Assembly: GCA_002335605.1 (NCBI GenBank)
Contig: BEDY01000012.1
Span: 1 to 64,000 of the forward strand
From: Prillingera fragicola
Taxonomy: Eukaryota; Basidiomycota; Tremellomycetes; Trichosporonales; Trichosporonaceae
Length of the DNA stretch: 64,000 nucleotides
Reading direction: 5' to 3'
A program made the translations under genes and the position numbers. Positions within the stretch are counted from its first letter, which is position 1; the number at the start of each line of letters is the position of its first letter. Shown here one piece after another: positions 1 to 9,669 of this stretch. The notes below the pieces were generated by a model. It had not been told where the DNA came from, ran no database searches, and worked only from the letters and a program-made list of their open reading frames with translations.

Positions 1-31
1 CCCCCCTCCCGGCGCACGCAGAGACACTCAC

Positions 32-429
32 CACTTTGTCAATCCAAGGGCATCCTTCTTGGGCCACAGCTCATCCAGCACAGTTGCCTCGGCATCGTCC
101 TCAGCGGCGGCAGTGGACTCGGCCTCTTCCTTCTTGCCCTTCTTGCCACCCTTCTTTCCCTTTCCTCCCTTCTTGCCCTTGCCCTTGCCCTCGTCCTCGT
201 CCTCGGCCGGAGCTGCAGGCTCAGCAGCGGCAGGCTCAGCAGCATCGGGAGCAGCAGCACCACCCTCGCGGTACGCAGGCTGCGCAAGGAGAGGCAGCTG
301 GCTGAGAAGCTGGCCACGAATGTTGCGCTGGACGCTCGACTTGAGCGAGGTCGAGCCGGAGACGTCCTCTTTAGGACTGAATCTGTTTGTAAGCTTCTTA
401 CTGAGGGCCGATGCATACTTTTTGAACAT
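32..429 (-). CDS. TMA20: Translation machinery-associated protein 20 (MCT-1/MCTS1 family), 5' part only
   Basis: Tma20 binds the ribosome and, with Tma22, helps recycle 40S subunits and promote re-initiation. Exon 1 (419-429) and exon 2 (32-382) are separated by a 36-nt intron (GTATGC...CAG). Splicing gives an N-terminus starting MFKKFSPKEDVSG, followed by LKSSVQRNIRGQLL, which is the family's pre-PUA domain. Reading through the intron would insert residues absent from the family. The start is the ATG at 429 because the family begins MFKKF. A Gly/Lys-rich and Ala/Pro/Glu-rich insert of about 65 residues then interrupts the domain, which resumes as VLDELWPKKDALGLTK. A GTGAGT donor begins at 31, so the PUA domain lies beyond the window edge. 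Identity is strong; the gene is truncated by the window. Confidence 0.88.
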
Positions 430-916
430 AGCAGTCGGTTTTGTGTGACAGTTGGTGATGAAGAGACCTTGAGCCGTGTCTGGTTTCATTGACGCATCAA
501 AAGAGGAGTATACGGAGATGCCCTGATCTCCGTACAACATTTGATCCCGCCGCTGCAAACTAGTACACTAATTAACTAATATGTAGCAATTAAGCAAGTA
601 GACATAGACGAGACCAGTGGCCAGTGGCGTGGAGTTCTGCATTGCTTAGGCACGTCTGTCATGTTGTTGCTGAACGTGCACATTCCCAATGGTCAGTAAA
701 CAAAGTCCCCGGTTCTGATGATAATTGCCATGCTATTGCATACACGATGCATCCAGGGGCTACCTAGGCTGGCCGCACTAGGCGGTCCAGCGGGTGGATT
801 AGGGTCTCCGCACCAGGCAGAGACCAAGAGTTACGGTGTGGGGGCATCATAGGCTCGTAAAGATCGCAAAAGCCGCTCAGCGGCGATACCGCACAGCGGT
901 ATATTCGCTAGGGCCT
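430..916. other. Intergenic: TMA20 upstream region and GH16 3' flank
   Basis: This 487-bp spacer lies between two genes on the minus strand. It should hold the TMA20 promoter and the GH16 terminator. I see no coding frame with family features, no tRNA and no clear TATA element. Confidence 0.5.
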
Positions 917-2254
917 TTAGACCTCGCTTGTCGAGTTGAAGTACTTGACGTATGAAACCTCCCAGAAGGCATTCTCGAATGCCGCACCGTTGTTGCGGAC
1001 ATAGTCGACGCAAGAGCTGTAGCCAGTCATGGCAGCGCAGCTCTGGTCCTGGCCGGCGTAGCCAGCGTAGTTCCAGACGTTGTCGGCGCCAGCCCAGTCA
1101 CCGCAAAGAGTGGTGTCGAAGATGTTGAAGTTGTCGTAGAAGAACTCGTAGGGGTTGCAGTTGGTCGACGGGAAACGCGCGACCGGAGTACCCCAGCCCT
1201 CAGGGTTGGGCGAGTCGTTCTTAATGTCCTCGGGAATGCTGTCGCGGGGGAAGAACCAGCCGGTCACGCCATCCTTGGCCCACTTGAGAGCGTAGACACC
1301 TCCGTTAACGTTGTTGAAGCCGTGGCCGTAGCTGTTGGGGTTGTTGTCGCGAACGCCACAGCCCTGGTTTTGAGTGTTGGCCGACGAGCAGTCGAATGAG
1401 TCAAAGCCGCCGGTGGTCATGACACCAGTCTGGAGGTCGTTCAGGTTGTTAGGCATGGTGCAGCCGCGGCCAGTGTGGAGTGAGATCTGGTTGAGGCCGA
1501 ACTCGTTCACACCCTCGAGAATATCGATCTCGCCACCCTCGGGCCAGTTGGGGCCGTTCTGCCACCACGCAGGCCAGGTGCCACATCCGACAGGCATGTG
1601 CAGCGCGTCCATGAGGACGAGGCCACCGGTCCAGACGCGCTCAGAGTGAATACGAACCGACTTGCGGCCTGTGTTGACCTGAGGGGTGGTCTCGACCTTC
1701 ATGATAGCGTTACCGGCCGAGTTGACCGAGATAAGGCCGTCGTTCCAGGCGGTGCCGGCGTCCACGTAGGTGACATCACCGTGGGTGGGGTCATCCCAGC
1801 TCCAGAAGTTCCAGTACTCTGAGTCGAAAAAGTTGCTGCCCTGAACAGTGTCGACAAGAGTCCAGGCCGAAGTGCTCTGGGGAGGACGGGCAGATGATGA
1901 AGTAGCCGACGGCGGGGTCGAGTCGGTTGAAGTGATCCACTCATCCGAGCTCGAGCTGTCGTCCCACGAAGACTCGGTGGGTGTAGGCGAAGCGGTTGGT
2001 GACGCAGTAGTGGACGTGCCACAGCTATCGCTCTTGTTCTTGTGGCGCCAAGCGCGGGGCTTGCGCACCAGACGCTTGACCGAGTCTGAGTCGGCGCGAC
2101 GAACGGCATTCTCGACAGTAGAAGTGTTACGCCTAACGAAACCGAGATCCAGCTCGGAACGGGCGGGCGTGTCAACACGCTTGACCGGGAGGATGGCAGC
2201 CTCGACCTGCGCCAGGGTGGCAAGGAGAGGAAGAAGAATGTTGGCGGCAAGCAT
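917..2254 (-). CDS. Secreted glycoside hydrolase family 16 beta-glucanase
   Basis: Predicted extracellular endo-beta-1,3(4)-glucanase or related wall-glucan hydrolase or transglycosylase. The 445-aa single-exon product starts at the ATG at 2254 because this gives a signal peptide (MLAANILLPLLATLAQVEA); the open frame extends upstream to 2302 but would bury it. A Lys-Arg at about residues 25-26 could be a Kex2 site. A Ser/Thr/Pro-rich linker (about 75-130) leads into the catalytic domain. The active-site motif GEIDILEG is intact, with E242 and E247 as nucleophile and acid/base and D244 between them. The Trp-rich run GTWPAWWQNGPNWPEGG and several cysteines are typical of the laminarinase-like fungal GH16 group. 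No GPI-type hydrophobic C-terminus is present, so release to the medium or wall is inferred. The exact substrate cannot be read from sequence. Confidence 0.92.
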   Translation of the reverse strand: MLAANILLPLLATLAQVEAAILPVKRVDTPARSELDLGFVRRNTSTVENAVRRADSDSVKRLVRKPRAWRHKNKSDSCGTSTTASPTASPTPTESSWDDSSSSDEWITSTDSTPPSATSSSARPPQSTSAWTLVDTVQGSNFFDSEYWNFWSWDDPTHGDVTYVDAGTAWNDGLISVNSAGNAIMKVETTPQVNTGRKSVRIHSERVWTGGLVLMDALHMPVGCGTWPAWWQNGPNWPEGGEIDILEGVNEFGLNQISLHTGRGCTMPNNLNDLQTGVMTTGGFDSFDCSSANTQNQGCGVRDNNPNSYGHGFNNVNGGVYALKWAKDGVTGWFFPRDSIPEDIKNDSPNPEGWGTPVARFPSTNCNPYEFFYDNFNIFDTTLCGDWAGADNVWNYAGYAGQDQSCAAMTGYSSCVDYVRNNGAAFENAFWEVSYVKYFNSTSEV

Positions 2255-4200
2255 TGTGATGAGAGTTGAGAGATTGAGGAGGTAGCAGAAGGAGGCAAAC
2301 AAAGTGTATTCTAAAAGGACAGTGCGACTAGCGCTAATTCGACCGGCGAAGTTTGGTCCTGTTGGTTGACGCGCAGCGTCTAACGTCTAGATCGTTGAAT
2401 GGCGGTTCGGATGGATATGCAGTGATAAAGAAGAAAACAAGGAGAGTGCGTGTCGATTAAGTGTGATGCCAAGCGTGCGTGGAGGAAATCGAGGAATTTG
2501 TTGGTGGTGGCGGAAGGGAGCCGAGTGATGAGAACAATGCAATTTGAATCGAGGGCCGAGTACATGGGGGTGTGCGGTGGATGGGTGTCCAAGAGCAAGG
2601 GAGCGATAGTGTAGGAAACAATGGTCGATGATTGTAGATGGGAGAGGATTGATCAGCGCCTGGTCTCACCACCTCGACCAGCACAAGCCGCATAATTGAA
2701 ACAGCGTGCGCAGCGACCAGAGGCAAGCTGTGCGCTGTGCGCTGTGCTGCATCCATGCCCCGCAGCCGGTGGTATGCAGCCTGTTCACTCTGGTACCAGA
2801 ACAACTCACAGGCAAAAGAAAGTGGTAAAGGAGGTTTGGGTGATGGAGGGTGGAGAGAAAGAAGAGAAAGGACGAACTGGGTGTGGTTCTTGAGAGAGCG
2901 AGCGTGCACTGCGAGTCTGTTCGGGACCTGGACAATGGCTTCATCTGCGTGCTTGGACGAAAAAGCAAGCGCGTCAGGGGGAGACGCTCAGATGGCAGGA
3001 CGATGCTGGCCCTGAACATGGCTTGGGCAACCCTGACATTCCACCCAAATGTGCCTAGCTGTCCGTCCACTCGCTCGTAGCTCGCAGCTCGCAGTCGCCG
3101 CTTATAACCTCGGTGCGGCATGGTGGTCTCGCGTCCATCCCGGATGTGCTCTCGTGTGCAGCAGTGTGGTTAATCTGGGATCATGCTGCTTCACTTCTCG
3201 TGCCATCTAGACGCGACCCGCGACAGCGAGGCAGACACAAGTGGCCAGCTCTCAAATTGGCCGCCCGCCCGTGCAGTGGCGCCGCACCTCAGTCCCACGC
3301 ACGGCCTCGACGCCTTGCGGGGACCGGGAGGCTACTGTAACCCCGCGGGCTGGCATCTGTGTAAGGGCCGGTGAGTACACACAGAACAGTAGGAGTCTGC
3401 AATGTGGCCGCTGTGCATTCATCAGACCCTGCACAAATGGCCACTGTACCCTCTACCTTCCCTCTAGCCTCTGCATTGCCCCTAATCTTCCATCTGCTTG
3501 ATGAGATGGCTGGACACGACTAATGTAACATTCATGAGCGATGTATGTCATAGGCCAGCTCAGTTGGGTGGCGCGCCGCCGAGCCTTTCGAAAATGATCA
3601 TCTCGGTCTGTCGGTTGGACTGTTTCGCGGTTCCAACACAACGCTCTGTATGCAAGCCCATGCAATGTGCCACTAGTGCACAGGCCATCATACACCACTG
3701 CCGCTTGGCCGGCTTGGCACAGTGCCGACCCTGCCTGCTGCAGAAGAAGCCGCGCACAGCGATCAGAGAACACGTAGTCGTGCAGAGCAGCAGCCTATGA
3801 GCGGGCTCCGCCATGCAAAGGATCGAGATGAACGAAGCTATGTGCCATGAGCCCTGCCGGGAATTGAACGAATGACAGGGCCATCCAGCGCGCATCACAG
3901 GCAAGACTTGGTGCCCAGAAGCACAGGTGTACTGTTGCGTGGCTGCGGGCCACTGCGCGCGCGTGTTTGGTGGCGTCGTGGCTGCACCTTGAAGTGAACT
4001 GAAAGTCAGTCACCCCTCACTTTTCAGTTACGTAAGGAAAAAAGCTTAATGTAAACATTACTTATTGACGTGTCATGACTCTTGTCACGTGTTGCCAGAT
4101 TGTGACACGGTCCACCAGCACAGCCCGGTCTCGTCCGGTCCCTTGATTAGATACTTGGAGCTGCGACTCGACTTTTTGAAACCCATTCACTCACTTCACC
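2255..4200. other. Long divergent intergenic region between GH16 and PDX2
   Basis: About 1.9 kb separates two divergently transcribed genes. The frames inside it are short, low-complexity and match no family I know. Near the PDX2 start there is a CACGTG at 4086-4091. The long spacing on the GH16 side would suit a regulated secreted-enzyme promoter, but that is inference. Confidence 0.4.
4086..4091. promoter_or_regulatory. CACGTG E-box upstream of PDX2
   Basis: A palindromic CACGTG lies 110 bp before the PDX2 ATG, just after a GACGTGTCA and a TGACTC half-site-like run at about 4068-4080. These are bHLH (Cbf1/Pho4-type) and bZIP-like motifs. The position is suitable for an upstream activating site; no binding evidence is available. 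Confidence 0.35.
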
Positions 4201-5128
4201 ATGACTTTCGACAACGCGTCCACGCTGCCTGAGCATCTGATCATTGGCGTTCTCGCTCTTCAGGGAGCATTTGCTGAGCATATGCACTATCTGGAACAGT
4301 GGGTAGATCAGCGGGAGGCGAGTCCCCAGAGCTGACAGACCGACCAGGCTTCGGTTGCGCGACCACACTATCACCGCTCTAGCCGTTCGTAATGTCGAGG
4401 ATCTCCAGGTAGGTTGGCGAAGGATAGGTTGTCACTCTTGAGAAATATCTAAACTGTGTACCTTTACCTATTGCACTTCACTTGTACTGACATGCCAGCG
4501 CTGTCACGCGCTTGTTATTCCAGGAGGCGAGTCGACGACGATCACCCGTGTTGCCGCCCGCACTGAGGGCCTCCTTGCTGCTCTGCAGGAGTACATTGCC
4601 GACCCCAACCGACCCGTCTATGGTACTTGCGCGGGCATGATTCTCATGGCCGAGCCCCACGGTGTGGGCGGCGGCAAGCGGAAGGGTGATGGCACCGCAT
4701 GGGGCGGAATGAAGGGTCTGAAGGTGTGGCGCAACCTCTACGGTGGTACGTACAATGGCGCACCGCAACGATAAGCAATAAACTGACTAGATTCAGGCCA
4801 ACTCGAGAGCTTTGAGTGCCCTCTGACCATTCCCGTGTTGTCGGAGCCTACCCGCCCGTTCAACACCATTTTTATCCGCGCCCCAGCTGTCCACTCCATC
4901 GAAGGCGACGCTGCCGACACCGTCGAGGCCTTGGCGTCACTCCCTGCTAGTTGTGTTCCAGCCCCGCCACCCAGTGACTCGCCCCTCGGTGAGCCTGATG
5001 TTGCAAGGCTTCCCCAGGTTATGCTGCGCCAGGGTCGCAAGCTCGTGACTAGCTTCCACCCAGAGCTCAGTGGAGACCACCGCATTCACGAGTACTGGGT
5101 TCAGGCATGCGTTTTGGGGCAGTCATGA
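4201..5128 (+). CDS. PDX2: Pyridoxal 5'-phosphate synthase glutaminase subunit (PdxT/SNO)
   Basis: Class I glutamine amidotransferase that hydrolyses glutamine and passes ammonia to the PdxS/SNZ synthase for vitamin B6 synthesis. Exons are 4201-4298, 4348-4408, 4499-4745 and 4797-5128, giving 245 aa. The start is fixed by the N-terminal IGVLALQGAFAEH motif within the first 25 residues. The glutamine-binding PGGES lies at 61-65, the nucleophile Cys97 is in GTCAGM, and His223/Glu225 in SFHPELSGD complete the triad. A loop of about 20 residues rich in Pro/Ala precedes the C-terminal strand. No SNZ partner gene is adjacent, unlike the divergent SNZ-SNO pairs of budding yeast. The gene converges with YPP1 across a 146-bp spacer. 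Confidence 0.95.
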
Positions 5129-5274
5129 TACTGCAGCGCTTGATTTGTCACACGATCAACGATAACGGGCATGTTGTACGATATAGATGGACATAGACAT
5201 CGAGTCTTACAGCATGAAATGTAACTTCTATGCATATATCAATTCGACAGGATTGTATTGCTTGTAAACTAGAT

Positions 5275-8200
5275 CTACCACCTCTCAAGTGCGTCCCCGA
5301 CGGCACGGCAAGGGCGTGAGCGCTCAAGCTGGAGAGCATACAAGAGACACTCCTGGGCGCGCTGGACACGCGATTGACGTTCGCAGATCTTTGCCAGCGT
5401 AAACCATGCCTCTGGCACATCCCATCCGCGGTCCTCGGTGAGTTGCAAAAGCAACGAATGGGCGAGGTCCAGGTCACCCTTGGAAAGATAGAGACGTCCT
5501 AGGCTGACAATCGCGGAGGGATAGTCAGGGCGCAAGAGCAGAGCCTTTGTAAACGACGACAGAACGAGGCCGCTGTTGCAGTCGGTAGCTGAGTCGTCAC
5601 ACGCAATGTGGAAGAGGCCCAGCTGAACCCAGACAGCGGGGTTCTCGGGGTCACGGGTCTCTGCCTCTTCGATGGCAACGAGCGCCTGCTCAAGCTGTCC
5701 AGAACGGCGGAAGGAGGCGGCAGACATGAGCCACAGGTCGGAGAGAATGCGCTCCTCTCGGGGAGACCGGGGCGGCCCCCGCTTCGTAGGAGGCGGCGGG
5801 GGTGGAGCTGCACGCGACACACCATGGTAGTGAGAATGAACAGCCGTCGGCGCAATGGAGAGAGCTATGGTGGACGTTGATGCGGTGCGGTTACGCTGGG
5901 TGCCCAGAGGAAGATGCGACTCCGATGCAGAGGCACCCAGGCGCCTGAGAGCACTAGGTGCGCTGGCAGCGCGCAATTGCTGCCCCTGGTGTCCGCGCAC
6001 CACAGAAGGCACATGCAGATGCTTGGGCAGCAAGCTCTTCTTGTGCATGAAAGCAACGCGACGTTGCTCCCGCTCTCCCTCGGCTTCAGACGTCGCTGTA
6101 GAGCCGCCAGGCGATGAAGACGCAGTGGTGGATATTATGGGAGCCGTGAGAGTCTGCGGTGCGGCTGGCGCCGGTGACGCTGAAGTCATGGCCGTATCCG
6201 CTGGCGGGGTCAGAACATAGCTTCCCCCCAGATCTCCATGACCCGTACTCCGTTCACTACCGCGGCCCGAAGGGTCGCGTGTAGACGTCGTCCTCGATCG
6301 TGCGCGGCTGCTGTTCTCAGTTCGTCGAGAAAAAAAACCAAACAGCTCTTGCTGCCGAGCCAAGGCAACTTCTGGACCGTGGAGTTTCTCTGCCACCACA
6401 TTCAGAGTCATTCGCAGCTGTATGACCGATTCCAGCCGACGTGATGCGTCTGGACGTTGGGGAGGCGCAGGGGTCGGCGGGGTGAGCTCGCCAGTAGGGA
6501 GGAGAAGAGAATGCGGGGCATTTGGTTCGGGTATTTCACCACTTATAGTGTCGGCCTCCTCAATGGAGGCAGACTCATCATCTGCCTCCCACAAGGCCAC
6601 TCCCGCCTCACCTGCCTTGGCTGCCCCTGTCCAGTCACCGCAGGCTGTCAGGAGCAGAGCAAGCAAGTGCCAGGCCCTGACACTCTGCGAGTCCAGTTCC
6701 AGTGCACTCCTCACAGCATCAGTGGCAGGATCAATGGCACGGGCCACAGTATGGCAGTAGGCGAGATGGTAGAACGCCTCTGCTGACTCAGGGTTGAGAA
6801 CAGTTGCGGCCTTTGCGTGGTTGATGGCCTGCGCCTGATACCGGGGGCGCTTGACGCGGTCGGCTACTGATTGTCAGCATTGTACAGCCAGCGGTGCTCA
6901 CCAGAAGTGGACATGGCCATGCGCACTATGCCCTTCGCCTCCTCCACCTTGGACATGAGGCTCGGTCGGGGGTGGCGCTGCTGCTTGATGACATCGCCAG
7001 CAAGTGTAATGTAGCGCCATGCCTCGCGTGGCTCGTTAAGGTCTGTCAGGAGCAAGTGCGTGCCCACGAGCAGCGCCGTAATAAAGTCGTCATCAGAGTC
7101 TGCCTCGCCTTCCGGTTGGGCCTTCGGGATGGTACCCATAATTGCCTCGTCGTCGCCACTCGTGTCACCAGCAGTGGCCTCTGTGCCAAGGCCGTCCAGT
7201 TCTGTTCCTGTCGGACTCCGCTCAAGCTTGAGCGTTGACTCTGGGTCCTCTGTTTGTCGCGACTTCAACACAAGCTGAACGTAGAGTTCAAACGTCCGCC
7301 TGGCATCGGGAGCGTCGCCAACGGTGGCAAGGAGCCGAGTGAGGTGCCGCAGGATCGAGTGTGAGTGGAAAGTGAGTGAAGTGGCCCACCAAAGCACCGA
7401 AATGACTTCTCCTGCCAACACAGGAGCCTGGGAGGCCAACGACGCCGCGCGCTCTGCTAACTCAATAACTGGGTGGTTGACTTGACCAGCTCGGGGAAAG
7501 GCCGTGGATCCCTTGAGCATATTTTGGCCGTTGCGCAGGCCTTCCACGACCTCTGCGCGCCACGTTGAGCGGGCTGAACGCCCCGAACTGCCACCAGCGA
7601 GCAGATATGGCTCGGGGGCAGGCACCCCTGCCGCAGGATACGCAGCGTACAGCGCAGAGAGGTATAAGCTCAGCATGCGTTGGCGCTGATTTGCCCTAAA
7701 CGAAGCAGGCCAATTCGCCGAAAGCGCTTGATAAGTACGGAGAATCCGAAGTGTCTGCTGCTCGTTGGGGGTCCGAGCTGAGATGACGGCGGCGCGAGTA
7801 AGGGCGGTTGATACCGAGCGCATCACCTCACGCTGGTTGTCGAAGGAGGCGGTGTTGGTCCTCGAGCTTGTCGAAGGCGACAGGTATGCTGGTGTCATCG
7901 AAGGTGAAAGGGCAAGTTTACTTAGAAGCGCCACTGTGTCGAGATAGTATTGTAGAGCCATAGCTTGGTCGGGTTGTGATGACAGTTCGCAGCATATGCC
8001 TTGGATGGTGCGTCCACGAATGCGCTCAGTGACAGCGGCGTCTCCTTCGACCACACCCATGGTTGGAGGCAAGCTCCAGTCGAATCGGTCATACGCCGCG
8101 AGAGCGGCATCGTGGTCTCCGAGCGAGTACAGGCTATAGGCAGTTGTCAGAGCCGCAGAAGGTCGCTCTGCCGCTTGGAGTGACGATGCAGCAAGCATGC

Positions 8201-8770
8201 CCTCCAAAGACCTAATGCCTTCGCGCACTTCTTCCAAGTGGGACCCACTCAAAGCGCGACCCCAAAGACCACCAACCGCCCAGGCGCCAGAGCTTGCGCC
8301 ATCCTCACCATCGGCGTCTCCCGCTGTCGTTCGCTTGTCAGCGCGCGGAGGTGCAGCGGCTGCGTTCGAAGCGGTTTGAGTCTCAGAGCGAGAGATGTGA
8401 ATATATGACGACGCCGATCCCGAAGCCGTCGTGTCGTGAGAGAATCCGTCGCCCGAAGAGTCTGGAGAACGGATCTGAGTGCGAGGGTTCTTTGACGAGA
8501 GATCCAGCAGAGACACATTACGCAAAGCTTGCACGAGAGCAACGGCTGGGTATGTCAGTATGAATGCCACTCTCCGTCATACCAGTACTCACTGCCGCCA
8601 GTATGCTTGCCCCATTTACGGAGCAGTTCACTCCACGACAGGGTAGCTCCGTTCGGGGCGGCACCAGGGTTGCTATCGGCCCATGATCCTCGAGTCAAAG
8701 CAGCGCCGAGGTTGGCATTATAATGGGCAGCCTTTGGACTCTGGGCAGCTGGCTGCGCTGGCCGAGACAT
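5275..8770 (-). CDS. YPP1: TPR protein of the YPP1/TTC7 family (PI4-kinase complex scaffold)
   Basis: Ypp1/TTC7 scaffolds the plasma-membrane phosphatidylinositol 4-kinase Stt4 with Efr3. Exons run 8770-8593, 8545-6902 and 6866-5275, giving 1137 aa. The introns (47 and 35 nt) have GTGAGT/GTGAGC donors, and removing the second restores the TPR run NHAKAATVLNPESAEAFYHL. TPR-like helical repeats are spread over the protein, with a low-complexity Ser/Thr/Ala insert at about 680-900. The C-terminal block has tandem TPRs ending in a segment (GWDVPEAWFTLAKICE, then ALQLERSRP...ALERW) typical of fungal Ypp1 proteins. It is head to head with SPA2. The TPR fold is certain; the YPP1 assignment is from the C-terminal pattern and overall length. 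Confidence 0.78.
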
Positions 8771-9669
8771 TGTTCGTGTAGTATGAATAGACGATGGTGA
8801 GGCGAATGAGCAAGCTGTCCCGTCTGGTTCATGCACGTTGTGACGCACACCAAGATGCACGAGGTGATGTTGTTACGTAAAGAACGGCCAGTAGTGGTGG
8901 TTGCTCGCTGAATTGGGCTGTTTCGGTGGCGGCCGTGGGTTTGCGTGCGTAGCCTCTGGAGCTGCGGAAGCCAAGCCTGTCAACGAAATCAACATTGTCT
9001 CGTAGGTGTGGGCGAACAGAGCATGCATACAGATGTGTATCAACAGGATCACTTGGAACGAAAGTTGCAGCTCCCTTGCGTGCGGGTCTGAAGCTCTGAA
9101 GCCCGAGGCAGTTACAGAAGCCGGTATTAAAAAGCACTAGGCCAAGGATCCAAGGAACCGGTCAAAACATTACAATTGTTTACTCCAGCTACGAGACTGC
9201 CGTTGCGAGTCAGCGTTTCAGAACGGGCAAACACAAGAGCCGTTCAAGAGATGCTGATGGGCATCCTGCACTGTAAATGAGGGATCTGACTGCAGTAGAT
9301 GGCAAAAGCTAGTATCCCAGCATGCACGAGCATTCATAAGGAAAGCAACCAAAGGACAGCCGATCACTACTGCATACGGCGGTGACGGCGGTGACTGGGT
9401 GGTAGCCAGTCGGACCCTGTGTGTTGCTTTGGCCCCTCGGCCAGGCACCTGGAAAAGCCACCACCATTTGGGCTGCCAACATCGCACAACTCCCTTCGTC
9501 TCCTACGCGTCTCTAGGTCGTCAACGCACATATTCATGTCCCATTCACCTTTGTAATCATACAACTACTCGTTCGGCACGTATAACCTATTCGCCCCGGG
9601 TTCCATAATCGATAGTCTTTCCCCTCTTGGCGCATCTTTGCTTCAACAGGACACCAACCTTTGCGCGCG
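8771..9669. other. Divergent promoter region YPP1/SPA2
   Basis: 899 bp between two start codons. An ACGCGT occurs at 9505-9510 on the SPA2 side. No coding frame with family character was recognised. Confidence 0.45.

Noticed and set aside
3840..3905. Possible tRNA-like arm (gccgggaattgaacg)
   Set aside because: The T-loop does not match GGTTCRAnYCC on either strand and no acceptor pairing was found.
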